DNA from: Ottowia massiliensis
GTDB taxonomy: Bacteria > Pseudomonadota > Gammaproteobacteria > Burkholderiales > Burkholderiaceae_C
Assembly: GCF_900240305.1 (NCBI RefSeq)
Contig: NZ_LT964854.1
Span: 1,054,001 to 1,118,000 of the forward strand
Direction: 5' to 3'
DNA length: 64,000 nt
The stretch's first letter is position 1, and each line of letters starts with the position of its first letter. Under the pieces are notes generated by a model, which was not told the DNA's origin, searched no databases, and worked only from the letters and a program-made list of their open reading frames with translations. The translations under genes and the position numbers were made by a program. Positions 44,305-53,554 of the stretch are shown one piece after another.

Positions 44305-44691
44305 TCAGCCTTCGGGCGGGGCCGCGTCCTGGGCGTCCTGGGCGTCTTGTTCTTCGCTTTCGCCCCAGCGGTCCAGGTCTTTCATGGCCAGCCGCATCCA
44401 GGCCCAGGCCAGGTTCTGGCGCTCGCCGAAGGCGTCGTAGAGCGCGTCTTCGCTCATCACGCTGTATTCGCCTTCGGTGCGCAAATCAACGGGCAGGCCC
44501 GCCGAAATGGCCTGGTTCAGGGGGCCGTATTCCTGCTCGTAAAAGTCTTCCAGCTGGCGCATGAGGCCGCTGGCTTGCCGCCATTGCCGCTGGGCGGCTT
44601 GCAGCGCGGGCAGCAGGCGCAGCCACTGGCGGTAGAGGGACTGGATTTCGTCGATGCGCCGCTGGGCTTGTTGAAGGTCAGGGGAGGGCAT
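44305..44691 (-). CDS. DUF4298 domain protein, 128 aa
   Basis: Residues 5-110 match the DUF4298 pattern: a helical stretch (ALQAAQRQWRQASGLMRQLE), DFYEQEYGPL, and the ending EYSVMSEDALYDAFGERQNL followed by AWAWMRLAMKDLDRWG. The function of the domain is unknown. The acidic tail contains a small repeat (AQDAQDAA) from a 9-bp direct repeat in the DNA at 44326-44351. It starts 15 bp after the ATP-grasp gene, so they form an operon. Confidence 0.85.
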   Translation of the reverse strand: MPSPDLQQAQRRIDEIQSLYRQWLRLLPALQAAQRQWRQASGLMRQLEDFYEQEYGPLNQAISAGLPVDLRTEGEYSVMSEDALYDAFGERQNLAWAWMRLAMKDLDRWGESEEQDAQDAQDAAPPEG

Positions 44692-44706
44692 GTTTTCTTC
44701 CGGTTT

Positions 44707-45558
44707 TCAGGATGCCAGTCTGCTTGCCAGCGCGGCGGCCAGCTCGCGCGCGAAGGCGGGGCGCAGCTGGGGGTAGAGCGCGGGTTCGATGAGTTCGACT
44801 TCGTTGATGGAAAAGCCGCTTTCGCCGCTGCCGCCTTCGCTGATGAGGCCGTCCACGCGGGCGTAAAGCGGCGGCTCGGGCAGGCAGCGCAAGGCGGCTT
44901 CGGCGCAGGCCAGCCATTCCGGGCGGGGCGTGACGGACTCGATTTGCGCCCCATAGGCGGAGTTGGCGCGCCACTCGCCGGGCGCGAGGCGGCGGCGCGC
45001 GGCGTGCGAGTAGCGCCCGGCCAGGTAAATGAGGCAGACCTCGCCGAAGCTGGCCTGCACGAAAGGTTGCAGCAGCGCGCCTTGCGGGTAGCTGGCCAGC
45101 GCAGGCGCTTCGCCTTCAGCCAGGCGGCGCACGCCGCGCCCGCTTTGGCCAATGAGCGGCTTGACGACCGGGCGCGGCCAGCCGCATTCGGCCACGCGCC
45201 GCGCCCAATCGGGCGCGTGCTGCGGCAGCAGCGCCAGGCTGGGGGTGACGGGCAGGCCGCGCGCGGCCAGCTCGCACAGGTAGCGCTTGTCCATGTTCCA
45301 CAGTTGCAGCGCGGGCGGGTTGAACACGCGCGCGCCTGCGGCTTGCAAGGCGTGCAGCCAGTCGCGAAAAGCGTCCGGGGTTTCGCTGTAGTCCCATGCG
45401 GCCAGAGGCAGCACGGCGGCAGGAGAAGGCTGGGCGGCCAGGGCGGCGGGGCGGATGTCCTGCCAGGGCGCGAGCGTGGCGCGCAAGGCGGCGGCCAGCG
45501 CTTGCAGCCCGGCGTTGCCCTGCGGCCAGTCGCGGCAGGTGGCGATGTAGGCGTTCAT
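44707..45558 (-). CDS. ATP-grasp domain protein, 283 aa
   Basis: The protein has the three-part ATP-grasp layout: NMDKRYLCELAARGLPVTPS, RPVVKPLIGQSGRGVRRLAE (the Lys and Gly-rich loop), PQGALLQPFVQASFGEVCLI and the metal-binding end YARVDGLISE with FSINEVELIEPALY. It resembles RimK/DdlA-like and DcsG-like ligases that join a carboxylate to an amine or thiol. The substrates are unknown. ATG 45558 (MNAYIATCRDWPQGN) is preferred to an upstream Met at 45606. It forms an operon with the DUF4298 gene. Confidence 0.85.
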   Translation of the reverse strand: MNAYIATCRDWPQGNAGLQALAAALRATLAPWQDIRPAALAAQPSPAAVLPLAAWDYSETPDAFRDWLHALQAAGARVFNPPALQLWNMDKRYLCELAARGLPVTPSLALLPQHAPDWARRVAECGWPRPVVKPLIGQSGRGVRRLAEGEAPALASYPQGALLQPFVQASFGEVCLIYLAGRYSHAARRRLAPGEWRANSAYGAQIESVTPRPEWLACAEAALRCLPEPPLYARVDGLISEGGSGESGFSINEVELIEPALYPQLRPAFARELAAALASRLAS

Positions 45559-45773
45559 GCGAAAAAACAGTGTGAAGACGAGGGGCCAGGGAGCGGCGGC
45601 GCGCATTGTCTCCGCCGCCGGGGCCGGCGGCAGATGAAAGTCATTCCTGATGGCTGCCTACAATCGCGCCCGCTCTGGCGCTTGCCGGGGCTTTTTTTGT
45701 GTTTGCTGCCAGCGGATGCGCAGCCTGCTGTACGGCGGGCGTTCACTAGCGGCTTTTTGGAAGGAACCTCCCC

Positions 45774-46787
45774 ATGAAAACCTCTCGCTTCGTTGCCGCT
45801 GCCGCCTTGCTGGCCGCAGGTCTGGCCGCCAGCCAGGCCGCGCAGGCGGCCAGCCATCCCGTGAAGATTGACAACTGCGGCGTGACGCTGCAATTCGAGC
45901 AAGCGCCCAAGTCTGCCGTCACCATTGGCCAGGCGGGCACTGAAATGCTCTACGCGCTGGGCGTGGGCGACAAGGTCGTGGGCACGGCGCTGTGGTTCAA
46001 CCCGGTGCAGCCGCAGTTCGAAAGCATCAATGCCAAGGCGCCGCGCCTGGCCGATGACATTCCGAGCTTTGAATCGGTCATCAACAAGCGCCCCGGCCTG
46101 GTGGTTTCGCAGTTCGAGTGGATGGTGGGCAAAAACGGCGTGGTCGGCACGCGCGAGCAGTTCAAGGAAATCAATATCCCCGTCTATGCCATGCCCACCG
46201 ACTGCGAAGGCAAGGACAACGAAACCGGCGCCGACGGCACGCGCAAGACGGCTTTCCATGTGGACACGCTCTACAAGAGCATCACGCAGCTGGCCGCCAT
46301 TTTTGGCGTGCAGCCCAAGGGCGAGGCGCTGGTCAAAGAGCTGAAAGAGCGTGAGGCCAAGGCCGTCGCCAAGGTGAAAAACGCGCAGCTGAAAGACCTC
46401 TCGGCCGTGCTGTGGTTTTCCAGCGCCGATTTGACCGTGGACCCCTACGTGGCGGGCCGCAAGGGCGTGGCCGGCTACATGCTGAACACGCTGGGGCTGC
46501 GCAACATCGTGCAGTCGGATGAAGAGTGGCCCACCGTGGGCTGGGAAACCATTGCCAAGGCCAATCCTTCGGTCATCGTCATCGCCCGCATGAACCGCCG
46601 CCGCTTTCTGGCCGATGACTACGAGAAAAAGCTCGAATTTCTCAAAACCGATCCGGTCGCCAAGGAAATGGACGCCGTCAAGAACGATCGCATCGTGATC
46701 GTGGACGCCGACGCGCTGCAAGGCTCCATCCGCATGGCCAGCGGCATGGACCAGATTGCCGACGCGGTGCTCAAGCTCAAGAAGTAA
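45774..46787 (+). CDS. Iron/siderophore-type ABC transporter substrate-binding protein, 337 aa
   Basis: A cleaved signal peptide (RFVAAAALLAAGLAASQAAQ) precedes a BtuF/FepB-family (cluster A-II) binding protein: IDNCGVTLQFEQAPKSAVTI, GTEMLYALGVGDKVVGTALW, VINKRPGLVVSQFEWMVG, GWETIAKANPSVIVIARM and DRIVIVDADALQGSIRMASG. There is no lipobox, so it is soluble. The ligand may be a ferric siderophore or heme; cobalamin is possible. A strong terminator follows it before the permease gene. Confidence 0.9.
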   Translation: MKTSRFVAAAALLAAGLAASQAAQAASHPVKIDNCGVTLQFEQAPKSAVTIGQAGTEMLYALGVGDKVVGTALWFNPVQPQFESINAKAPRLADDIPSFESVINKRPGLVVSQFEWMVGKNGVVGTREQFKEINIPVYAMPTDCEGKDNETGADGTRKTAFHVDTLYKSITQLAAIFGVQPKGEALVKELKEREAKAVAKVKNAQLKDLSAVLWFSSADLTVDPYVAGRKGVAGYMLNTLGLRNIVQSDEEWPTVGWETIAKANPSVIVIARMNRRRFLADDYEKKLEFLKTDPVAKEMDAVKNDRIVIVDADALQGSIRMASGMDQIADAVLKLKK

Positions 46788-46801
46788 CGCGCCGCATGAA
46801 G

Positions 46802-46824
46802 GCCCCGCCTGGCGGGGCTTTTTT
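46802..46824 (+). terminator. Intrinsic terminator between binding protein and permease genes
   Basis: GCCCCGC (46802-46808) and GCGGGGC (46812-46818) form a very GC-rich stem with a 3-nt loop followed by TTTTTT. It should let the binding protein be made in excess of the membrane components. Confidence 0.85.
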
Positions 46825-46897
46825 CCGGTTTTCCGCGCTTGCCTGGCGCGGGGCCTGCGCGGCCGTTTTCCTGCGACCCTCTCCGTCTTTTCCTCTC

Positions 46898-47953
46898 ATG
46901 ACAACTCATTCAACCGCCCGGACGTGGCTGCGCATCGCCTTGCTGACGCTGGGCGCGGCGGCCGTGCTGGCCGTCACGCTGCTGCTGGGCACGGCCATTG
47001 GCGAAACGCGCATTCCGCTGGAGATGGTGCGGCAGGTGCTGGCCAACCAGCTTTTCGGCGCTGGCTACGCGGTCGATCCGATTGACCAGGGCATCGTGTG
47101 GAACTACCGCCTCACGCGCGCCATCGTCGCCATGTGCTGCGGCACGGGGCTGGCGCTGTCGGGCGTCATCCTGCAATCGCTGCTGCGCAACGCGCTGGCC
47201 GATCCGTATTTGCTGGGCATTTCGGCGGGCGCTTCCACCGGCGCGGTGCTGGTGACCGTGGCGGGGCTGGGCGCGGGCGCCATTTCCATGACGGCAGGCG
47301 CCTTTGGCGGCGCAGTGCTGGCCTTCACGCTGGTGGCGCTGCTGGCGCACGCCGCCGGCGGCGGCGGGCTGCACAACAGCGGGCAAATCGTGCTGGCGGG
47401 CATCGCCGGATCGCAGCTTTTCAACGCGCTCACCTCGCTCATCATCACCAAATCGGGCAGCGCCGAGCAGGCGCGCGGCATCATGTTCTGGCTGCTGGGC
47501 AGCCTCTCGGGCGCGCGCTGGCCCAGCGTGTGGCTCACGCTCACGGTGGCCGTGGCAGGCGTGCTGGCGTGCCTGTGGTTTGCGCGCGCACTGGACGCCT
47601 TCATCTTCGGCACCGAATCGGCCGCCGCGCTGGGCGTGCCCGTGCGGCGCGTGCAAATCGTGCTGCTGCTCACGGCGGCGCTGGTCACGGCCGTCATGGT
47701 GTCGGTGGCCGGAGCCATCGGCTTTGTGGGGCTGGTCATACCGCACGTGGCGCGGCTGCTGGTGGGCGTGCGCCACAGCCGCCTGCTGCCAGCCAGCGCG
47801 CTGCTGGGCGCGGTGTTTCTGGTGGCGGCGGATGTGGTCTCGCGCATCCTCATAGCCGGGCAAGTGCTGCCCATTGGCGTCATCACCTCGCTGGTGGGCG
47901 CGCCCATATTCGCGCTGATGCTGCTGCGCCAGCGCCAGGGAGGCCGCTCATGA
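46898..47953 (+). CDS. FecCD-family ABC transporter permease, 351 aa
   Basis: Ten hydrophobic segments; landmarks are YRLTRAIVAMCCGTGLALSG, LQSLLRNALADPYLLGISAG, GIMFWLLGSLSGARWPSVWL, ESAAALGVPVRRVQIVLLLT and GAIGFVGLVIPHVARLLVGV, all typical of FepD/BtuC. The frame opens at 46796 but the first 34 codons would span the terminator, so ATG 46898 (MTTHSTARTWLRIALL) is chosen. Stop and next start overlap as ATGA. Confidence 0.93.
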   Translation: MTTHSTARTWLRIALLTLGAAAVLAVTLLLGTAIGETRIPLEMVRQVLANQLFGAGYAVDPIDQGIVWNYRLTRAIVAMCCGTGLALSGVILQSLLRNALADPYLLGISAGASTGAVLVTVAGLGAGAISMTAGAFGGAVLAFTLVALLAHAAGGGGLHNSGQIVLAGIAGSQLFNALTSLIITKSGSAEQARGIMFWLLGSLSGARWPSVWLTLTVAVAGVLACLWFARALDAFIFGTESAAALGVPVRRVQIVLLLTAALVTAVMVSVAGAIGFVGLVIPHVARLLVGVRHSRLLPASALLGAVFLVAADVVSRILIAGQVLPIGVITSLVGAPIFALMLLRQRQGGRS

Positions 47954-48792
47954 GCACGCAAACCCATCTGCAAACCCATCTGCAAACCAGCCCGCAGGCC
48001 AGTTCGCCAACCGGCACGGCCCTGCCCGCCCTGCAAGGGCGCGATCTGGTCTGGGGCGCCACGCGCGGCGGCGCGCCCATCGTGCGCGGCGTCTCGCTCA
48101 CCGTGCGCGCAGGCACGACGGTGGGGCTGATCGGCCCCAATGGCTCCGGCAAATCCAGCCTCATGCGCCTGCTGGCAGGCGTGACGCAGCCGCAATCGGG
48201 CGAAGTGCTGCTGGGCGGCCAGCCCATGCAGCGCCTCACGCGCCGCCAGATTGCGCACCAGCTCGCCCTCGTCTCGCAAATGGCCGACACGCAAGACGCC
48301 ATCACCGTGCAAGACGCCGTGGAGCTGGGCCGCACACCCTGGCTGTCAGCGCTGCAAACCTGGTCGGCGCGCGACGACGCCATCGTCGAACAAGCCCTGG
48401 CCGACGTAGGCATGGCCGAAAAAAAGGGCCGCGTGTGGAACACCCTCTCCGGCGGCGAGCGCCAGCGCGTGCACATCGCCCGCGCCCTGGCCCAGCAAAC
48501 CAGCGTGCTGCTGCTGGATGAACCGGGCAACCACCTGGACATCCACCACCAGCTCGCGCTCGGCCAGCTCATTCACCGCCTGCCCGGCACCAAAGTCATG
48601 GCCATTCACGACCTCAACCAGGCCCGCCACTGCGACTGGCTGGCCGTGATGCAGCAAGGCCGCCTGGTGTGCGAAGGCGCGCCCGACGACGTGCTGCAAG
48701 CCGATTTGCTGGAGCAGGTGTTTGAAGTGCGCCTGCGCGTGCTGACCGACCCCGAAGACGGCGCGCGCGTGCTGCGCTTTTTGCCGCTATAG
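47950..48792 (+). CDS. Iron/siderophore-type ABC transporter ATPase, 280 aa
   Basis: FepC/BtuD-type ATPase with Walker A GLIGPNGSGKSSLMRLLAGV, signature NTLSGGERQRVHIARALAQQ, Walker B VLLLDEPGNHLD, and H-loop VMAIHDLNQARHCDW. The N-terminus contains a small tandem repeat (TQTHLQTHLQTSPQ) from a 15-bp direct repeat in the DNA, outside the conserved domain. It completes the importer with the two preceding genes. Confidence 0.93.
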   Translation: MSTQTHLQTHLQTSPQASSPTGTALPALQGRDLVWGATRGGAPIVRGVSLTVRAGTTVGLIGPNGSGKSSLMRLLAGVTQPQSGEVLLGGQPMQRLTRRQIAHQLALVSQMADTQDAITVQDAVELGRTPWLSALQTWSARDDAIVEQALADVGMAEKKGRVWNTLSGGERQRVHIARALAQQTSVLLLDEPGNHLDIHHQLALGQLIHRLPGTKVMAIHDLNQARHCDWLAVMQQGRLVCEGAPDDVLQADLLEQVFEVRLRVLTDPEDGARVLRFLPL

Positions 48793-48811
48793 GTTCTGAT
48801 TCACACTTTCC

Positions 48812-48845
48812 GCACCTGCGGGCAGACTGTGAACGGCCTCTCAAA
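48812..48845 (-). repeat. Short copy of the second repeat motif
   Basis: The minus strand reads TTGAGAGGCCGTTCACAGTC followed by TGCCCGCAGGTG, close to the left end of the 351-bp element at 18639 (CTGTTCAAAGTCTGCCCGTG). It overlaps the last codons of mreD by a few bases. Confidence 0.45.
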
Positions 48846-49359
48846 GGGGGCGGTCGGCGTCCGGGTTGGGCGCGCGGCGCTGGGGAGCCAGCAGCAGCCA
48901 GGTGAGCACGGGCCACAGGGCGGCTTCAAGCAGCGGGGCCAGCAGGGTGAGCCAGCCGGGGGCGACGCCGCCGGCGATCAGCCGCACGAGGGTGATGAGC
49001 GCGTAGGAAAGGGCGAACAGCGGCAGCAGTTGCAGCGCCTGGGCCAGCACGGGCAGCCACAGAATGCGGCGCTGCAAGGCGATGGCGGCAAAACTCAGCG
49101 CCGAATACGCCAGCGCATGCTGGCCGAGCAAGGCGGCCTGGTGCACGTCCAGGCACAGGCCGAAGACGAAGGCGGCGGCCAGGCCCACGTGGCGCGGCTG
49201 GTGCACGTTCCAGAACACGAGAACGACGGCCAGCACGTCGGGCATCCACACCAGCCGCCCCAGCGGCAGCAGATTGACGAGAAAGGCCAGCCCCAGCGTG
49301 ATCCAGATGAAGGCGGGCGAGACGGGCAGCAGCAGCGGCTGGCCTGTGCGCATGATCAT
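48841..49359 (-). CDS. mreD: Rod shape-determining protein MreD, 172 aa
   Basis: A small protein with five to six hydrophobic segments (FIWITLGLAFLVNLLPLGRL, VLAVVLVFWNVHQPRHVGLA, FVFGLCLDVHQAALLGQHAL). The last block is the MreD signature around GLxxDV and GxxAL. It acts with MreC and MreB in the elongasome. The start overlaps the mreC stop by 4 bp. No mrdA or rodA follows, unlike in most Burkholderiales. Confidence 0.94.
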   Translation of the reverse strand: MIMRTGQPLLLPVSPAFIWITLGLAFLVNLLPLGRLVWMPDVLAVVLVFWNVHQPRHVGLAAAFVFGLCLDVHQAALLGQHALAYSALSFAAIALQRRILWLPVLAQALQLLPLFALSYALITLVRLIAGGVAPGWLTLLAPLLEAALWPVLTWLLLAPQRRAPNPDADRPL

Positions 49360-50261
49360 GAAGTTCTCCCGGCTGGCGCGCCGCTGGCATCTGGGGCGGG
49401 CTGCTCAAAGCGCACGGGCTGCAAGACCATGACGTGGGTGACGCCGTGCAGGGCCGCCACGGGCGCGCATTGCACGCGCATGAAGGTGGCTTCGCCCTGG
49501 CGGTCAACGGCCAGCACGCGGGCCACGGGCAGGCCGGGCGGGTAGATGCCGTCGATGCCGCTGGTGGTGAGCAAATCGCCCTCGCGCATGTCTTCGGTGG
49601 CGAAGGTGTAGCGCAGCTCCATCAGGCCGCTGCGCGGGGCGGGGTCGCCATAGGCCACGCTGCGCACGCCAGAGCGGGTGTTGATGACGGGAATGGCCTG
49701 GTCGCGGTCGATGAGCAGGGTGATTTCGCTCACGAAGGGATAGACGCGCGTGACCTGGCCGAGCACGCCCGATTCGTCCATGACGGGCGAGCCGGGCTGA
49801 ATGCCCTGGGCGCTGCCTTTGTCGATGATGACGCGGCGGGTGTAGGGGTCGGTTGCGTCATAGAGCACTTGCGCGGCGGTGGCGGGCGTGCTGGTGCGTT
49901 CGCGCAGGGCCAGCAGCTGGCGCAGGCGTTCGTTTTCCAGCAGGAGCTGCTCGACTTGCCCGGCGCGGCGTGATTGTTCGGCCAGGCGGGCGCGGGCGGC
50001 TTCTTCGGTTTTCTGCGCGGTTTTCAGCTCGGTCAGGTAGCCGTAGCCGTTGCGCGCCCATTGCACGGGCTGCAAGGCCAGCCATTGCGCGGGGTAGAGC
50101 ACGGCGGCAATGGCGGCGCGCAGCGGCTGCATGAGGTCGAACCGGGCATCGGCCACCATCAGCGCCAGCGCCAGCGCCACGCAGATGAGAAGCCGGGAAA
50201 CAACCGACGGGCCGCGCCGGAAGAACGGCGGAGGCGAGTGGTCGTAAGGTTCAAACGGCAT
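49356..50261 (-). CDS. mreC: Rod shape-determining protein MreC, 301 aa
   Basis: A short cytoplasmic tail, a transmembrane helix (VVSRLLICVALALALMVADA), a coiled coil (about 75-115) and the periplasmic beta domain: ALRERTSTPATAAQVLYDAT, DKGSAQGIQPGSPVMDESGV, GQVTRVYPFVSEITLLIDRD and EDMREGDLLTTSGIDGIYPP. This is the usual MreC pattern. It scaffolds cell-wall elongation enzymes. The Pro-rich N-terminus and C-terminal tail are typical of betaproteobacteria. Confidence 0.95.
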   Translation of the reverse strand: MPFEPYDHSPPPFFRRGPSVVSRLLICVALALALMVADARFDLMQPLRAAIAAVLYPAQWLALQPVQWARNGYGYLTELKTAQKTEEAARARLAEQSRRAGQVEQLLLENERLRQLLALRERTSTPATAAQVLYDATDPYTRRVIIDKGSAQGIQPGSPVMDESGVLGQVTRVYPFVSEITLLIDRDQAIPVINTRSGVRSVAYGDPAPRSGLMELRYTFATEDMREGDLLTTSGIDGIYPPGLPVARVLAVDRQGEATFMRVQCAPVAALHGVTHVMVLQPVRFEQPAPDASGAPAGRTS

Positions 50262-50330
50262 GGACGAAGCGGGCTGGCGGCAGCGGCTGGCGGCAGTGGG
50301 CGGCTGGAGCGGGCGGGCTGTTCTGCATCA

Positions 50331-50413
50331 GAAAAAAGGAGCAGATTCAGAGGGGCAAAAAACCGTGGCGTCCTAGTGTAATCTGGAGATACTGCTACGG
50401 ATTCGAGAGCGAA
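50331..50413 (+). repeat. Interspersed ~85-bp repeat, copy 12 (forward, rearranged centre)
   Basis: The left half GAAAAAAGGAGCAGATTCAG, AGGGGCAAAAAACCG and the right end CTACGGATTCGAGAGCGAAG match. The centre GCGTCCTAGTGTAATCTGGA contains CTAG in a changed context. It lies between mreB and mreC, inside the mre operon. Confidence 0.75.
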
Positions 50414-50533
50414 GCTGCGGCCTTTCATTGAGGCGCTCACGGGCCAGTCAGCCCGCGCGAAAAGCATTATCTCCGTGCAAGCGCGGGCCTTTTGAAAGGC
50501 GCGTCCGCCGCCTGGCTGGCCTGAAACAGGCGC

Positions 50534-51574
<1,041 letters not shown>

Positions 51575-51786
51575 GCAAATGCTTTCCTTGGCGCGGCCAC
51601 GCCTGGCCGGCAGGCGCGGCCGCAGAAAATTCTGGTGAAAAGGGGGGAGATGGGTGCAAAAAAGCGCCTTTTCAGGCGCGTTGCGGGTAGCGGCGGATAA
51701 TACTTCATCCCCTAGGCAGCAACTGGGCGCAGACAACGCCTGGCGGGCCATTTCACACACATTTACACGCGGTATTTCTCCCTTTC

Positions 51787-52086
51787 ATGTCACTTGATTT
51801 GCAGGATATTGAGCGCATCGCCCATTTGGCGCGTTTGCAAGTGCAGCCAGACGAAGCCGAGCGCCTGATGGGCCAGCTCAACGGCTTTTTCGGCATTGTC
51901 GAAGCCATGCGCGCCGTGGACGCCACGGGCGTGGAACCCCTGGCCCACCCGCTGGCCGCCGTGCAGGACGTGCAGCTTCGCTTGCGCCCTGATGAAGTCC
52001 AGCCCTGCGGCAGCCGCGAGGAAAACCAGCGCAGCGCCCCCGCCGTGGAAGACGGCCTGTTTCTCGTGCCCAAGGTGATCGAATGA
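51787..52086 (+). CDS. gatC: Asp-tRNA(Asn)/Glu-tRNA(Gln) amidotransferase subunit C
   Basis: Starts MSLDLQDIERIAHLARLQVQ and continues LMGQLNGFFGIVEAMRAVDA, GVEPLAHPLAAVQDVQLRL, the standard GatC pattern; 99 aa. GatC clamps GatA and GatB together. Its stop overlaps the gatA start by 4 bp. Confidence 0.96.
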   Translation: MSLDLQDIERIAHLARLQVQPDEAERLMGQLNGFFGIVEAMRAVDATGVEPLAHPLAAVQDVQLRLRPDEVQPCGSREENQRSAPAVEDGLFLVPKVIE

Positions 52087-53549
52087 GCCAGCCCGATCTG
52101 CACCTGCGCACCGTGGCCGGCCTGGCCGCCGGCCTGCGCCAGAAAGAGTTTTCCGCCGAAGAAGCCGCCCGCCACTTTCTGGCCCGCATGCGCCAGCATG
52201 AGGCGCTGGGCGCGTTCCTCAGCGTGGACGAAGAGGCCACGCTGGCCCAGGCCCGCGCGGCCGATGCCCTGCTGGCCCGTGGCCAGGCCCCCGCGCTGGC
52301 GGGCGTGCCCATCGCGCACAAAGACATCTTCGTTACCCGCGACTGGCCCACCACCGCCGCCTCAAAGATGCTCGAAGGCTACCGCTCGCCCTTTGACGCC
52401 ACCGTGGTCAGCCGCCTGAAAGACGCTGGCGCCGTGTGCCTGGGCAAGCTCAACTGCGACGAATTCGCCATGGGCTCCGCCAACCGCAACAGCGCCTACC
52501 AGCCCGCGCTCAACCCGTGGAACGCGCAGCGCGTGCCGGGCGGCTCTTCCGGCGGCAGCGCCGCCGCCGTGGCGGCGGGCCTGGCCCCGGCGGCCACTGG
52601 CACCGACACGGGCGGCTCCATCCGTCAGCCCGCCAGCTTTTGCGGCATCACCGGCATCAAGCCCACCTATGGCCGCGCCAGCCGCTACGGGATGATCGCC
52701 TTTGCCTCCAGCCTTGACCAGGCCGGCCCCATGGCCCGCACCGCCGAAGACTGCGCCCTGCTGCTCACCCACATGTGCGGCCCCGACGTGGAGCACGACT
52801 CCACCTCGCTGGACATGCCCGCCGAAGACTTCACCCAATCGCTGGGTGCGCCGCTCAAGGGCCTGCGCATCGGCATTCCGAAAGAGTTTTTCGGCGACGG
52901 CCTGGCCGATGGCGTGCGCCAGGCGCTCAACGCCGCACTCAAGGAATTCGAGCGGCAAGGTGCCGCCCTCGTGCCCGTCTCGCTGCCGCGCACCGAGCTG
53001 GCCATTCCCGTCTACTACATCATTGCCCCGGCCGAAGCCAGCAGCAACCTCAGCCGCTATGACGGCGTGAAATTCGGCCACCGCGCCAAAGACTATGCCG
53101 ACCTGGAAGACATGTACAAGCGCACCCGCGCCGAAGGCTTCGGCCCTGAAGTCAAGCGCCGCATCATGATCGGCGCCTACGTGCTCTCGCACGGCTACTA
53201 CGACGCCTATTACCTGCAAGCCCAGAAAATCCGCCGCCTGATTGCCGACGACTTCCAGCAGGCCTTCAAGCAGTGCGACCTCATCGCCGGCCCCGTGGCC
53301 CCGACCACGGCCTGGGCGGCGGGCGCGCACCAGGACCCGTTGGCCGACTACCTGGCCGACATCTACACCCTCCCCGCCAGCCTCGCCGGCCTGCCCGGCA
53401 TGAGCCTGCCCGCAGGCTTTGACGAAAACCGCCTGCCCGTCGGCCTGCAACTCATCGGCAACTATTTGCAGGAAAGCCGCCTGCTGGCCGCCGCGCACCA
53501 GTTCCAGCTGGCAACCGATTGGCACACGCAGCGCCCGGGCGGGTTTTGA
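52083..53549 (+). CDS. gatA: Asp-tRNA(Asn)/Glu-tRNA(Gln) amidotransferase subunit A
   Basis: Amidase-signature glutaminase subunit, 488 aa. Catalytic Lys in GVPIAHKDIFVTRDW, cis-Ser/Ser in RVPGGSSGGSAAAVAAGLAP and GTDTGGSIRQPASFCGITGI, then KPTYGRASRYGMIAFASSLD. It frees ammonia from glutamine for transfer to mischarged tRNA by GatB. Middle gene of gatCAB. Confidence 0.97.
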   Translation: MSQPDLHLRTVAGLAAGLRQKEFSAEEAARHFLARMRQHEALGAFLSVDEEATLAQARAADALLARGQAPALAGVPIAHKDIFVTRDWPTTAASKMLEGYRSPFDATVVSRLKDAGAVCLGKLNCDEFAMGSANRNSAYQPALNPWNAQRVPGGSSGGSAAAVAAGLAPAATGTDTGGSIRQPASFCGITGIKPTYGRASRYGMIAFASSLDQAGPMARTAEDCALLLTHMCGPDVEHDSTSLDMPAEDFTQSLGAPLKGLRIGIPKEFFGDGLADGVRQALNAALKEFERQGAALVPVSLPRTELAIPVYYIIAPAEASSNLSRYDGVKFGHRAKDYADLEDMYKRTRAEGFGPEVKRRIMIGAYVLSHGYYDAYYLQAQKIRRLIADDFQQAFKQCDLIAGPVAPTTAWAAGAHQDPLADYLADIYTLPASLAGLPGMSLPAGFDENRLPVGLQLIGNYLQESRLLAAAHQFQLATDWHTQRPGGF

Positions 53550-53554
53550 GGGGA

